NCBI GenBank assembly: GCA_030248135.1
Contig: JASANC010000572.1
Span: 26,693 to 90,692, forward strand
Length of the DNA stretch: 64,000 bases
Direction of reading: 5' to 3'
From: Theristus sp. LFF4_11
Taxonomy: Eukaryota; Nematoda; Chromadorea; Monhysterida; Xyalidae
Positions within the stretch are counted from its first letter, which is position 1. Each line of letters opens with the position of its first letter. The position numbers and the translations under genes are program-made. Of this stretch, positions 1-13,186 are shown piece by piece. A model generated the notes under the pieces. That model was given only the letters and a program-made list of their open reading frames with translations, searched no databases and had not been told where the DNA came from.

Positions 1-3000
1 GTGAACTTTTTACACAAATTTTTAGTTTTTCACATTTCCTCGCAACAACGCCTGAGCAGCGAGTGGGATATGTGGTGTTTTGGTTGTGGAATCTTGGCTT
101 CTTTACAAGAAACACACGCTTTTTCGGGTTCTATTCGGCTCGCGCGGATCATTTGTGGTGATCAATTTGTTTTTGTTCTTGTTCTTTGCCGTGTTTTTAA
201 CTGTTTTCTTGGAGTGTCTTTACTGGGAATTTGAACTTCAAACAGCACTTAAAAAAACTTTTTATTTCCAAAAGTTGGGCAGTTTAAAAAAGTTTGCATG
301 GCAACAAAAGCTTCAGTCATGCCCAGCACACCCAGAAATTTTCTCCACTTTTGCAATTTTCAATTACGGGACAATGAAAATATGAACGTTTTCCCATTGT
401 TTAAACCGGAAAATTTTTGGTACCAGGCTGAATAACCAGGAAAATTTTCTAATTGTTTTAGTCCTGTAATTTTAACTGCAAAATTGGAGAAAGTCTTTTT
501 TGAGTGTACGCGAGCGTTTACAAAACGACGCGAACAATGAAATGCGCCGGGGCCGAGAAGATGAAGCCCCTCATAAAACAATGTGTGTGTAAGCAAGCAG
601 ACGGAACCACACACCAGAGCTGCAGCGTTTTTATCATTGCGCGCGTGTTTTACGAGAAATTGCGTTGTGCACCAAACACTTGTGGAATGAACCTGAATCG
701 TTCAGTGGTTCTCAATGCAAAGAAAGTTACACACTTTGAAACCGGACTTGACACAGACTCGTACGACAACGCTGAAATTTGAGATCGAGCGTCAGGGGCT
801 TTCAGCAACAAACAATCGATGAAAAAATGTTCGTTGCTGTTTGATTACGTCATCGGCCCAGACACCCGTGCGATTGTGTACCTCAGTCCCATACACTGGA
901 GTGTTTGATCAAAAATTGTTTGACTATTTCAATTTGTTTTTTTGAAGACAAAACCGTCACACGAGACTTTCAAGCTCTTCATTTTGAAACTGTACAAGAA
1001 ATGGTAAGCACACGACTAGAAAGCTGTATTGTTGGAAACATAAGACTGAAGAGTGAGCATTCTGCGTCACCTTGTGCCCGATCACAAATGCAGCTCAGTG
1101 CGACGTATAATTGTGATCACAGTGAGGCTGATTCAAGGCAGAGCACAATATCGTTCAAGTCCAAGGTACGCAGTGGTCGGCATTACCAACAGAATTGTGA
1201 TCGATCGCATGCCAATCTTGTTGCGACGACGACAACGAAACGAGCACGTGCCTTTCAGTCGGCCGTTTTTGTTGTCGCGCCAATCCTTGAACCACGTCGC
1301 AACCGCAGTGAATGAATGTTGCGATTTCTTCATTATCCTATAAAGAATTACGGTATGTTAGGAGTTGAATCTCTCATCCTTGAAATGCTGATCGTTTTGA
1401 CGGCATTTAGTTGCCAAACTAAACTATGGTATTTATGTCTGAACCTGTCACTTTTTCGCAGAATACCAAGCATGCGAGTCGAATGTATCCGCGGGTTTGG
1501 TTGAAATGAAACACCCCACTTGTGGTTGCCAGCAAAGAATATACCGATCGGAAAGCAAAAAGCAAAAACAAACATTTTGAAAGAACATGAGAAAGAGCTT
1601 TTGTGACTATCATAAGGATAGGGCTCAGAACACAGATGCCCCTGGGACTGGGTGGGGTCTTAGGGACTGTCCCCCTCTCGTGTGGAGGGCATTGGGCCAC
1701 GGGACCATTGACGATCACCCACCTGCACACCAAACCACCAGGTGTGGTACCTGCGGGTTTCCCAAACCGGTGGTTAGGGAGGAGCTACAAAATTCAAAAA
1801 TCCATTCACGGCCATAGAAACCCTATCTTCATGAGGCTAGTTTTGGCATTTGACACACACGCCGCGACACGAAACCCAAACGCTAGAACGTCATTCGCAC
1901 ACCCCCAGCCTGAATACGTTTCAAGTGCAGGTAAACGACATGAGTTTCAGCTAAAATGCCATGCACGCAGCCACGGCAATGTTTAGAGGCCACGAAAATG
2001 TCGAAAAATATAGATTGATTAGCGAAAAAGAAAACACGCAAGCAAGCTAATGACGTACGTCAGGTATACACACACAATGGCAGCTTGAGCTTGTATTGCC
2101 AAATGAAAGTATTGGAGAAAAGAAAATTTCCGTCGTTGCTTTTATATTATACCAGTTTTGTTATTCGCGCAATAAATTTACGTGGAGACCACACAAACCA
2201 ACGGAAAAGTGTCGTTTTTATGGCGCAGTTTTTCCGTTCGTTTAGCATGCACAACATTTTGGTGGTTTGAAACAGGTTTTCTTTGAAGTTCATTTGCAAG
2301 CTGTCTATTTTGTAATTCAGTTTCAACTGTTTGCTGTAAATTTTTGCTGTAAAAGTGTCAATATTTATGGGCTGTTGTTTTTGTGACAGCAGGCGTTCAA
2401 AACCAGTTCCATTGTAACATGTGATTGACAGAACAACAGTAAATTTATCTCATTAGAAAAAAAGTTTCTTGCTGAAATGGAATACCAACAACAAAACCCC
2501 ACTGCATAAAGGGTGATGCACATGGTTACGTACATGTATGCCAAAGAAAAATTGTTGTCATCATATTTTGTCAACTTTTTTCGTTGCTTCAGGATTGGAT
2601 TTTCAGCCAATTTTTTTGCAGCATGATCAGCAAAAAGTCACTTTCATGAAACTTATTGCTTCTTTTTTCCATGATAATTCTTCTCCTGAAACCGAGACTG
2701 CTCGCATGTTTACGTAACTCCAGCCTTTTGCTTTGTCATGGGCACACACAGTTCAAAAACAAACAAACAAACCAACGAACACGACGCTTTTATTATATTT
2801 TAATAACATAGAAATCGTATGCTGGGAAATGATTTCATGGGATTATCGCGGTTGATTATTACGCTTTATGCTCGCTGTTTTCAAGTGAAGAAAAGCAAAT
2901 AAACACCAAGCCACCGAGTTGCCGTCAGACAACGCTTATTCTGAAACCTGGAATGAACCATGGTCATGCTGTTTTGTTATATTCATGCTGGTTTTTGAAT

Positions 3001-3766
3001 TTGGTTGGGCATTAGAAAAAAGCATGAGAAATTTGCCATTAGAAAAAAGCATGAGAAATTTGCGCGGCGATAAAGTGTTTTCTAAAAGTTCTGAAGTGTC
3101 TTCCTCTAATGTAATGGTTCGCTCGACAAACACGGTCTCAGCTGCGGTTTACTTTGGTGACACTATTCATGGTATTTCTCAGTTCCTTTATTGGTGCCAT
3201 TCTCGGTGACAATCTGATGTGTGTGCCCCAAATGTTCGTTAGGTTGAATTCCTGTTGCCCTGATTTTTTTTGCGTTCAGTGTAAGCTATCTAAAGCGCGA
3301 AAGCAAGGATGCGAAAAGATGCAAGCATCTACACCGTCAAATTTTGAACTTCTTTCAACTGCACTTTCAAAATACGATATAACAAAAGGACGAAAATGAA
3401 GTTGTTGAATATTATTAACGCCGTGTGTCTTTTATGCGAAACTCCCAAGGTCTCTGACTCTGAACTGCAAAACAGATTCTTGTCAACTTTTGCAGTCAAG
3501 GTTCACTGAATCACAATCACACTTTTCACCACATAAACAAGAAAGAATAGCGTGGCCTGCTTTAGACACTAGCATTGTATACGGTGCTTCCTTTGAAAAA
3601 TTTTCGTCGTTATAATGCATGTGAGGATTGTACACAGAAGACTGTGCAGCGAAAACGAGCTTGATTCAATCAGCGCCATCCACAGTCACGCGCGATCCAT
3701 GCCAAAACTCGCCACCCCCCCCCCTGTTACAGCCTCTATCGTAGTCGGTCACGGCACGACACCATC
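1..3766. other. 5' intergenic region without a recognisable gene
   Basis: I found no convincing exon here. Open frames around 905-1343 overlap in several frames, lack splice-site support and resemble no family I know. The region contains a SINE fragment (about 1616-1800) and a 27-bp sequence repeated twice in tandem near 3008-3062 (core TTAGAAAAAAGCATGAGAAA). The rest is AT-rich sequence with short homopolymers. Confidence 0.5.
1616..1800 (+). repeat. SINE family A, 3' part
   Basis: This stretch aligns by eye with the 3' body of the SINE at 13928-14295. Shared blocks, in the same order, are a CCC-CTGGGAC/CAGGAC block, GGACTGTCCCCCTC, an ATTGG-CCACGGGA block, then GGTACC followed by GGGTTTCC and a GGTGG tail. 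The tRNA-like head is not visible, so this looks 5'-truncated, as is usual for retroposed SINEs. Confidence 0.6.
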
Positions 3767-6700
3767 ATGGTTGTATTGCATACGTCCCTGAACGTCAGGG
3801 AAACGCTGTTTAATGAGAAAAATATGAACGGACAGGTAAGGCAAGACAGTGTTCTCCAACAAATAATCTGCCTTGATAATCAGATAATTCGCGTTGAGAG
3901 TGCCAATGCGATCGATACCGTACTCCAGAGACCAACAGTATTGATGCCGGTTGACTTGTATTTGCAACCTTCATGAGTCTGTGCGTGTGCCAAAACTTTC
4001 CTTTCATATCCTTTCTCATTTTTATTCTAAAAATATAACTTTATCTCTTTGTGTATCATCCTGTACGCTCACAATGTACATTTTTTATTTCAGCGTTTTC
4101 TTCGCATGAAGAACTCATCGGAGAAAATCATCTCAGAAATGATTCTGCTTGAAACAGAGATCCTTAGCAGCTTGTTGGGGTGCATTTATGTTGGTAAGGC
4201 GTTTACATTGTACGTGTGTTTAAGTTTTATGTACATACACATACATTGTGTGGACGTATGTACGCTACACTGCATGAACATACATATCAAGCTACATTTC
4301 GAGATATGTCATTCGCAGGATTCAACCATGAAACTTTCGCATGTCGCTGAGCGTTTCAATAATTCTTCTTCTTCATAGCATCTCTAAGTGCCTGTGACTA
4401 TATTTCGAAAAGTTGACGCCTTAGCCAAATGTCAGCTGGTTTTATTCAATCTTTTTTGTTTGTGTTTTTAAACAAAGTTTGTTTGTTTTATTTTAACCAA
4501 ACTAATTTAATGGTTCCATCTGTGTTGTTTTGTTTTCATTGTGATTAAGAAGAGGAAATATTATGAAACAATGTGCATGGCAACAGCTCACGGGACTTGG
4601 AGAATTTCAACCGCCTCACAATTGGCTTTTCGTCGAAATTTAATTTCACCATCTGTTGCTGTCGGCAGCACCGGCCACTTTCGCAACTTGGAAACAGCCA
4701 AAAAAAGTTTTATTTGCGCTATAGAAAGCAGCAAGGCACAATCTAGTTTCACGTGCCCACTGCTCTATCTCAGCTGTCCCAAAGGAAACCACAACACTTT
4801 TGGCTGTAATTTTACTTTCTTCGTTCTGCCGCGCTAATCGTTTTGTTCTCATGTTTAAAGTTTTTGTGTTTTACGAAAACATTCAAACTCACGTGCACGT
4901 GTGGTCTGGTCTGTTTAGTTTGCTCACGATTCGGGGACTGAAGTACAAATCGGTGTGGCATGGGTCTAAGACGTCGTCCAAACTCAAACAACAGGAATGT
5001 CTTTTCCACAGTTTGGGGTCTTCACGCGATCTCAATTACTGATTGACGAAAGAATATTATTGTTTCTGAAACTTCTATGTTTCTGCCAGTCATTCATTCA
5101 CATGATAAAGTGCTGTATTTATCGTTTTAACTTGTTACATGTACCAAGAGAACAAAAAAGTTTGATTTTCAATCTGTGCATGTGTGACGGTGTTTTCAAA
5201 GGTTGCGGTTCAGACGTTCTCATTGCCATCCATGCACCATACAGACACTGTTCCCGTCCTTCCATCTGCTAAAATCGTGCTAATTTGCGTCATTTCGGTG
5301 CTTTTAGCGCAAAAGCCCTGGCAAAGCATTATGTCCAAAACGTGTCCTCGTTTCGAAACACTTTTTTTGGTACACCCTCTGTAATTTTATTTTCGAGAAG
5401 TTGTCCATGTGTGTGGCTTGGCTACACCATGAGGCTGCTTTTGTCCATGTCCTAAATTAGAAACTTGTGGAACGTTAGTGGTTTGTTGGTCAGATTGTTC
5501 AAAACAAAGTATGCTTTGTGCAAAATGTTTACTAGCAAACTCCACCCACAGTCTTTCTCGCACGTTTCGTTGTGGCTTTATTTGTACCTTTGGGTTGTTT
5601 GTTGGCCCGAAAATTTACGATCAAAACCAACGCATAATCATGTCAGCGCGACAGCCATTGCTGTTAGAGGAACGCACTTCAAATCTCTCCAGTCGAAATG
5701 CAGTTAATTCGTAGGTCAGCACTCTATAAAGCTCTGCGCTCGCTGATTGCCGCGAACACAAGTTCCATGGCGATTTTAAATTATGTGTGTGTGTGTGTTC
5801 CTTCTGAAAATGCGCGGGCCACGAAGCCGCATCATATCATCAAGAAACGAAACTACCCAAAACGTCGCATTATAGTATTCGTTGGCAAAAGTCGTCATCA
5901 GTGAAGTCTTTTGTGAAGATCATTTGAAGTCTGATTATTGAAGCAGCATGCATGCACAACATGTACTTGAAACAGCTTAGTGCCAATGCCATGCCACAGC
6001 GTTCCCAGCGTCCATACGCACGGCGGATAAAACCCCCAAAAATATTTCGGATTAGATGACGTGCATGCTAGCAGCATGACTCAAACTGTGTGGCGCGCGT
6101 AATTGACGCTTATTCAAACTGTGTGTGTGTGTCTGTTCGTCGTTGTGTCTGTCATGTTTCATGGAAAGTCGTTTTTTATTATTTATAGGATTTTTTTGCG
6201 TCCGCTGAATTTTGCGTTACTTTGCAGATATGTATTCCTTTTATCTTTTATTGCCCCTCTCTCTGGTTAATCTGTGTTTGTTTGTTGCATTTCCGGTCCT
6301 TTTATATAGTTTTTATCAAGTTGTAGATGCAAAATTGACAGAATCATGCTGCTAAACAGAACTGCCAAAATGACGTTTTCTAAAACTCCCAAGCTTCTGA
6401 CGACGCCGCCCACGTTGACAGCGCCACCATGTACAGACATACTTTTGTTTTTGGATGCCATTTTTCAAACAATGAAAAATTTTCAGCCGATAAATAAAGA
6501 ACATACACCATATATACAAGTAATGCATGTACATACATGAACATATATGTAAAGCATAAGACCACCTTGAAGTCTTGAACAAGCTGCTGTCTTTTCACGT
6601 CCAAGGGGTCGCGGTGTTTCTTTGTCTGTGCCGTCCAGCGAAAACACTCGTGTTAGAACGGAGCGGATTTTCACGAAAAACACAAGCTTTCGGCATGTAG

Positions 6701-7083
6701 TACAGTTCCAGTTCATATTTCACGGGTATACTGCTGAAAACCTGTCAACATATGCATAGTTTAGTCCCACTCTAAACCTGCGAATAAACAATGTTGTCAA
6801 CCGTACTGGGTCTTGACACGCTCTCACTTCAACATCCCTGATCTCTGTCCGTGACGCCAGATAATCACTGATTCAACTTTTTTGTCCTCTAATCACATCC
6901 ATAAAGGACAATCTCGAATGGGATCTGTCGAGATCAAAATATACGTATGGTGTTTTTTACAGTAAACTAGCAGTATATGTTTTGACGAGAGTTTGATGTT
7001 TGGGTGCATATGCAGGCGGCGAGACTGGTTTGGTGGTTTATGAGCGCAAATACACTGAGAACGACCCATATCCACCGACACAG
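3767..7083 (+). CDS. Unrecognised small protein gene, three consecutive exons
   Basis: Three exons join with consistent phases: 3767-3835 (ATG; ends CAG|GTAAGG, phase 0), 4094-4193 (after TTATTTCAG; ends GTTG|GTAAGG, phase 1) and 7016-7083 (after GCATATGCAG; ends ACACAG, phase 0). The joined product starts MVVLHTSLNVRETLFNEKN, continues through a helical Glu/Leu/Ile-rich stretch (about residues 28-55), and ends in a Tyr/Pro-rich segment with VVYERKYTENDPYPPTQ. If the last donor (GTTTTT) is not used, the frame runs to a stop at 7192-7194, giving about 115 residues. No signal peptide or membrane segment is visible. I do not recognise the family. Good splice sites and phase agreement make a real gene likely, but further 3' exons cannot be excluded. 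Confidence 0.5.
4194..7015 (+). other. Long intron of the unrecognised gene
   Basis: This 2.8-kb AT-rich stretch lies between the second and third exons. It contains short GT/CA runs such as TGTGTGTGTGTG near 5787 and 6121. I see no exon or complete transposon inside it. Confidence 0.35.
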
Positions 7084-7194
7084 GTTTTTAGTGGCGCGGA
7101 CGTCTGCGGCTGGTTCAAGTGCTCTCTCTTACACCAGCCGTGCGTGTTTTCGTGCGCCGATATGCGCGCACACACAGTCCATCAGAACTCATAA

Positions 7195-8344
7195 GCTTCT
7201 GAAAGACACCCGAAAATGCGCGTACATACAATGTAGATGATACAGCTGCAGAAAGACATGCGACAAACTGTGTACATGCATATTTCGGCTATCGATGTTA
7301 TACATACCTCACTTCCGCGGACTCGGGTGAATTGAGATGAACTATGCTTCATCTTGAAACTTGAATATAATCAGCGGAGCTAACAACGTTCGTTGTCCAG
7401 CAACTCACCATGCCGGATGCCATCCCAGACGTGTAAATTGCTTGGGAACGTTTATAAAATATTCAAAAAAACGAGAGCCGAAAGCGCGTTCGCGTTGCTG
7501 TGAGTCGATATTCCATACGTCGTTCACATTATACAGCAAAACATGTCAACGAAAAAATATAATCAATTATGAATAAGCAATGCCGGTGCAGAAAAAAAAC
7601 TCCTCAGCCGACGAAGTCTCGTAGATGCTTTTGCCCAATACAAAATGTACACACGAGCCGTGTATGGCTTTAGTTTACGAGACATCGTTGCTTGGCTCAG
7701 TTTTCTCTGTTCGCTGGAGCATGCTTGTCAGGGTGCACACGTAGTCACGCGTCAACTCCCGCGAAATGTCTGTCAACACACGTTTCTTCATGGTCCACGT
7801 GTTTTCAGCTGCAACATGTTCACATATTTTTACTGTCAAAAACCTTCTGAGCATGGGTGCATTCCGTTTTTATTCACTGACTTTTTTTGCATTCATGTGC
7901 GTTATACTTCCAACTATGTTTGTTTAGTCTAACGTCTTCTGTCAGAAAAGGACTTGAACGCATGTTAGAATATCAGTCTTGACGGGACATAGGGTTATGC
8001 AGTTATAGTGGCATGGTAGCCATAATAAAAATACCGGGACAGATAATTTCATGATGATGCTTGAAACAACTCTCAGCTAGGCCGCAAGAGACCCATAAAA
8101 TGCGTCCACATAATCTCGTGATCCACGATCGTTTATGTCGTATGTTGATATCGTTTCGTGTCTCGTACAGTGTATGTATCATTATCACATTGTAACCAAC
8201 AAACCAAATCGAATGTGATTTAATTTTCAATTTTTACAAAATTCCGCCACACAAATGCAACAAGACACATGTAATCGATTCTGGGATCCTACCACATAAT
8301 TTCAGCGAGAAACCTCCGTTTTCTGCAGTTGCAGCGCCCAGTCT
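7195..8344. other. Intergenic stretch, nothing recognised
   Basis: There is no exon with convincing splice sites on either strand and no repeat shared with the rest of the window. It would hold the 3' end of the small upstream gene and the promoter of the Ly-6-like gene. Confidence 0.35.
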
Positions 8345-10050
8345 GTGCCTTATCAATCAGCTAAAAGAATGAATGCGACACAATGCAACTGGTTGAACGC
8401 TATGATCACCGATCATCCGAAGCAACCAACACTTTCAGCTGAGATGCAGCAGTCGATTCAAGCACCACCGAGTCTCGTCACAATCACACCTGCACTCACA
8501 AGTTGCTCCTATCTGTTTGATGTCCATCGGACTTGCAAATGCAGACGAACCGTCAACAGAACTGTCAACAGAACTGTCAACAGAACTGTCAACAGAACTG
8601 TCAACAGAACTGTCAACGTCAGCAATCGAGAAGGAACGAGCACCGATGCCAAACAACCACGCCAACTATGCGCCATTTCGCCGTTCTTCTCGTGGCTTTT
8701 TGCGTGGCTGATACTGACAGCGTGTTGGCTGCCAATTGGCGACTGCGACCGACAGACGCCCGTGAATCTGGTGTGCTCGGTGTGTCAACGTGACCACTAC
8801 ATCGGCACGAATGACGTTGGCGGCCAGCACAGTCAGCAGAAGATGCGTCTCTCGACCGGTTGGCCTACGAACTCGTGCGCCTACGTGGAGGACGTCGAGT
8901 GCGACAGGGACCACGATGTTTGCCTGAAGATCAGTCTGAATTTAGGCACAGGTGAGAGAGTCTTGGTCGCACGTTCACAAACACCGTTTAAAAACGATCG
9001 GCTAAAGCACACAACAACAACTTGAAATCTTTGATCCTTACGGACCGTAAAAAATGATCATTCGAAAAAATCACCCTACGATTCGGTATTCGAATTCGAA
9101 ATTGCAACATATCGCGTTATTGCTCATTGCGTTGAACTAACAACGAACATTTTGGAAGGTTGGTGGATCCAGATGGGCTGCGGCTACAGCGCCGAGCACC
9201 ACTGGTTCGTCGACCATCCGGAGTGGCCGAACACCAAATGTGTCACCAAAGTCATTGAGCAGCGCGACGTTTGGTTGGTGTATTTTCCTGTTTTTTTCTC
9301 AATTTTCTCCTATTTATGGTTTTTTTTTAGAATTATCCATGATTGTTGCCATGACGTTATTATGTTCCACAACGCAGAATCAAAATAAATTCCGAACTAC
9401 AAGCCATCAACTCCGAATGGGTGCACTGCACGGGATGGCCGATGCTTTCAGAATTTCTCAAATTAATCGTGTTTTTTTAATTGAGTAATTTGTTCGTGCT
9501 ATTTTGTTTGTTATTTGACCATTGCACACACGATGTAGAAAGATCTTGGTATTCTTTATCAAGACAACTCCCAGTCTGCGACTAATCACGCCTTGATGGA
9601 GAATACAAGGAGTGTCTTTATTTGTTCGGCCATACCATAGTTTCCATAGTGCTTCCCAATGACGTTTTTTAACCGAATTCATTGTGTTTTGCAGGAAATA
9701 GCTGAATTCAAAACGCTGACACTTCTTACAGGTACGATCCGAATTACGGTGGCCAGAAACAGTCCGAAGTGAAGCCAGTGCCGCAGACGGTGTGCGTTTG
9801 TGCGACGGACCGCTGTAACAGCGCGTCCAGCTTTCATCACAGTCGAATGACGTTCGCAGTGTTTTTCTGGAGACCGCGGCATATCACCGAGAGAACAAAC
9901 CTGCCGTTGGACACGTCGACACTGTTCACGTCGTGGACAATGACATTCGCGTGCGGCCTTTGCGCAACGATTCTCCGATACTACTGGTGCATGATAGCTG
10001 ACCATGACTGCTGCAGCTATAAGTCATCGTCCAGAGAGCCATGTTCATGA
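8345..10050 (+). CDS. Ly-6/uPAR-like three-finger domain protein
   Basis: Three exons: up to 8951 (ACAG|GTGAGA), 9159-9273 (ends TTTG|GTTGGT) and 9732-10050 (after TTCTTACAG, stop TGA). The mature part is Cys-rich: VCSVCQRDHYIG near the start, SCAYVEDVECDRDHDVC, MGCGYSAEH, and finally VCVCATDRCN. The last is the C-x-C-x4-C-N ending typical of the Ly-6/three-finger fold. A C-terminal hydrophobic stretch (WTMTFACGLCATILRYYW) could be a GPI-attachment signal or membrane anchor. Such proteins are usually secreted or GPI-anchored surface proteins and often modulate receptors; the partner here is unknown. The start is unresolved: the open frame reaches back to 8345, but the best signal peptide (ATG 8668) is in another frame. 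A polyadenylation signal follows at 10133. Confidence 0.65.
8540..8616 (+). repeat. 12-bp tandem repeat encoding NRTV units
   Basis: The unit AACTGTCAACAG is repeated about six times. In the frame of the downstream three-finger domain it encodes N-R-T-V repeats, each an N-glycosylation sequon. Because the unit is a multiple of three, copy number changes would not shift the frame. It may instead lie in the 5' UTR if translation starts at 8668. Confidence 0.85.
9490..9637 (+). mobile_element. Truncated M3 MITE in the Ly-6-like gene intron
   Basis: CAACTCCCAGTCTGCGACTA, CGCCTTGATGGAGAA and TTTGTTCGGCCATACCA match the right half of M3. The left end is missing. Confidence 0.65.
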
Positions 10051-10132
10051 CTCCGCATGATTACATGTACGATTCTTTTTTTGGAATGTTCATTTTCGGT
10101 GCTTCTTGCCAAACAATACAAAATGCCACAAC

Positions 10133-10138
10133 AATAAA
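10133..10138 (+). terminator. Polyadenylation signal of the Ly-6-like gene
   Basis: AATAAA lies 83 bases after the stop codon of the three-finger gene. The cleavage site would fall within or just before the last exon of the convergent F-box-like gene, whose stop is at 10179, so the two transcripts probably abut or overlap. Confidence 0.5.
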
Positions 10139-10178
10139 AACTGATGAAGATTTGATTGAAAGTGTCGTTTTGTTTTTG

Positions 10179-12631
10179 TTATCTATTGACACGCCTGTTA
10201 TTACAATCAACATCTGCGCTGATCAACTGCAACAAAATCATCGGTTGATCGACACTAGTATTCTCGTCATTCTCACCCATGGAATGTAACAGTTGAAATC
10301 GATAACAACTCCATTCGTGGTTGAGAATGCTTCCGATGTCAATATCCAATGTTTTATCACGTTTGGTGACTTTGGTTGAAACCTTAACAGCCGTCAACTG
10401 CGAATCATACTGCAAGATCAGTTGAACGGCTTCTTCTGGTACACGGTCGGTTTCTTTTTGCTGTTGTTCCTTCATCAACAGGACACATCTACCACCGTCA
10501 GTTCTGTCTATGAAACCAGCAGCTTCGATCTGAATCAAAACGGCATTGCTTCGACACCTGTTCGAATAATCTCCTTTCGGCTGACTGTCTTCTAACCATT
10601 GCCGTAGCAAAATCGCAACCTGCGAAATGAAGCATTTTCAAAAAGCATGAAAAGAAATAATAAAGAGCATTAAAAAACTCACCTGACTCAGTTCCAGTGG
10701 CTCGTTATTGTGCCAAATGTTCAGAAGCTCCAGTTGAGGACATTGTGTTCGCCTTGGTAAGTAATAACAGACAGAGTTTTCTTGAGTATCATCGTTTTTG
10801 GTTGATCCGTCCTTATTATCCTGTTTCTCTCCGCACAATGTCACGTAAAGCCGTCGAAGGTTGATTGCTGTGTCAAGAGAAAGCATCGACCATGGAGTCA
10901 CGATTGTTCGTGTTTCATTGGAAGACGTCAAATCACAATCATCTGTTCTGCCACGACGCATTTGCACCAGTAAACTGCAGTTCTGGACAGTACCGGGCGA
11001 GAACGCGTTCAGAATCTGGATATTGCAAAGATTAGTTCATTTATGTATTTTCGTTTTTTTTCGATTTCAATTCCACTTCCATTCAATCTTCAATTTGGTA
11101 AATGTGCCTATCACGTGAACTTGATAAAAAAACCTTAAAAAAGCAATGGCAAAAAGAACGACTTGCGCTGATCACCTGCACGTGCGCTTCAACGGAGAGC
11201 GCCTGTCCGAAGCTCCAATCGGCAATCGCTTTGTCCTGCAGCGCTTGCCGCAGAGCAAAAACCAGAGAAGTTTCGTTGTAAATCGGATGCGAATGCGACA
11301 AACGCAGACGGGTCAAATGAGCGCAGCGCTGCAGCACGCGAATCAGCGGAAAGAGACTTTGGAATCCGGTTGACGCTTCCACGGCTCGAACATAGTTGTA
11401 ACCGCCTTAAATATTTTTTTGATATTTTTCATCTTTTTTGTTTACCTCCTGACAAAAGAGCACATGCTTTGTACCGGTCTCATAGTTTATCGATCGCACC
11501 GTGGTGCTGAATGCGTCGACGATGGCAGGTACGAAATCGAGACCATATGCGAACAGGTCAATAGCCAGCTGGTGGATCTGCGTGTTTTACAGATTGCAAT
11601 AAAAAGGACAAAAGTGTTAACAGAAAAGCTCACGTTATAGCAAAAAACGAGCATCGGATGCGCACACGGATGACATGCCCACGCAATTTCACACTGTAGA
11701 AAACATCCTGCAGCATGCAGCAAAGGTGGGGGACAAACTGCCGTCAAGGTACTCGGGTGGGTGATCGCCCTGGGTTCTCCCATTATTCAGGATGTGTACG
11801 CGACATTATTCGATTATCGTTTATCTGGAAAACTATCGAGCACACTCAAAAACCAAAAAAACTCATTCTCACGTTTTGCCAGTGCTTCATTCCCGGCAGG
11901 AACACCTCCGTGAAAACGGCGCGCAACTCCGGCGCATGACATTCGTTCCAGCATTGACTTCGAATTCGGAGTCTATGCACGTTTGGGCAGTGGAGCAGCG
12001 CAAATCGTAGCACGTCGTGAAATCGTCTTCCGCTTCGCATTGTGATGCCGTTGAAACGGTAAACTGAACGAAAGTAAAACGCAATTATAAAAGTTCATTC
12101 GGCGGCAACGAAAGCATTGCGGTTGCGGTGAAAAATACCGCAGGATACTTGGAAGAAAAAACGAGTTTTGCCACAGAGAGCAAATGTTCAATAAAAGACA
12201 AAAAACAATGTGATCAAGGTGTTTGCATGGACCTAAATATGACAAGTTCAACACATCGTCGTCCTGGTCATGGTAGACGCGCTCAATCACTGCCAGATCT
12301 ACTGCCTGCAACCGACGGTACGTGTCACACGAGTGGAAAGCCTGAATGAACGAAGTTTTCAAAAGATCTAGAAGACTATTTCGATGTTGAACGTCAGTCT
12401 TTTTTCAAGTAAAACGAGCGAGAAGCAAACCTTGCAAAAGGAACGGCACACTAATATCAAGTGTTTTGTATTCCTGAGATCGTTGGTTGTGTAAGACAGC
12501 AGACGATTGGCAGCTGACTGTGACAGCGGAGGAGAACAATCCGAAAAATGAACTTTGCAATCTGCACTGACAGTGGAAACTGGTGACGCATTGTCGTTAG
12601 AATAACTTCGGAACTTTAGTGTGTTTCCCAT
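10179..12631 (-). CDS. F-box-like protein with leucine-rich segments, 8 exons, about 555 aa
   Basis: The coding exons on the minus strand are 12431-12631 (ATG at 12631), 12233-12341, 11873-12063, 11634-11693, 11475-11577, 11176-11405, 10683-11015 and 10179-10619 (stop). All phases are consistent. Residues about 34-67 (SQSAANRLLSYTTNDLRNTK, then LILVCRSFCK) resemble an F-box: Leu-rich, ending in the VCRxF motif. Downstream are leucine-rich-repeat-like blocks such as LLHCPNVHRLRIRS, VLQRCAHLTRLRLSHS and CPQLELLNIWH. Known F-box/LRR proteins are substrate receptors of SCF ubiquitin ligases; that role is inferred. Two donors are weak (GTCCATG after exon 2, GTTTGC after exon 1). It is tail-to-tail with the Ly-6-like gene, and its 5' end faces the 3' side of the U1 gene. 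Confidence 0.7.
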
Positions 12632-13186
12632 AAACTTTTGAGCTCAAGCAAGCACAACTATCTTGTTCAGGTTCAGTTAAATTCTCAGTAACTTTGAATT
12701 CAGTGTATTCATGCATGCGGATCCGATCCAAACACTTGTTTTCGATTGCAAGGTAGATAATGGAACGCCGAATATTTTAAAAAGGAAACCACTTGATTTT
12801 GTGTCAACATCATGTACACCACGATGTGTAACCACATAACTGACATTGTTGCTAGGACACGCATACCAATTGCGCTGTCGTTGTGTCTGTGTCTTCCTGT
12901 TGACAATGGCCGTGTGACAAAACCGCATCAATGGCTTTATCTCAGAAAATGCTGACAGCAGCATGGGACAGGAGAGGTTGAGGGTATGAAAACTTGCCGT
13001 CAAAGGTAATGCTGGATTCGTAAAGAAGCGTATCGTACACATTCTCGTTTTCCCTGTGATAGTGCGGTTATCCTGTTATTAAAAAAATAACTACCACTAC
13101 CACGCAATGACACAGACCACTTCATTGTACCGCAGAACTTATTACCGCCAACTATAAAACAAGAACATTTTCGTTACTCCAATTCT
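12632..13186. other. Region between the F-box-like gene and U1
   Basis: This holds the likely promoter and 5' UTR of the minus-strand F-box-like gene and the 3' flank of the minus-strand U1 gene. Open frames here (12677-13042, minus) have no splice or similarity support. I see no repeat. Confidence 0.35.

Noticed and set aside
905..1343. Protein gene in two overlapping frames
   Set aside because: No splice sites, no recognisable motif, and neither frame is favoured by composition.
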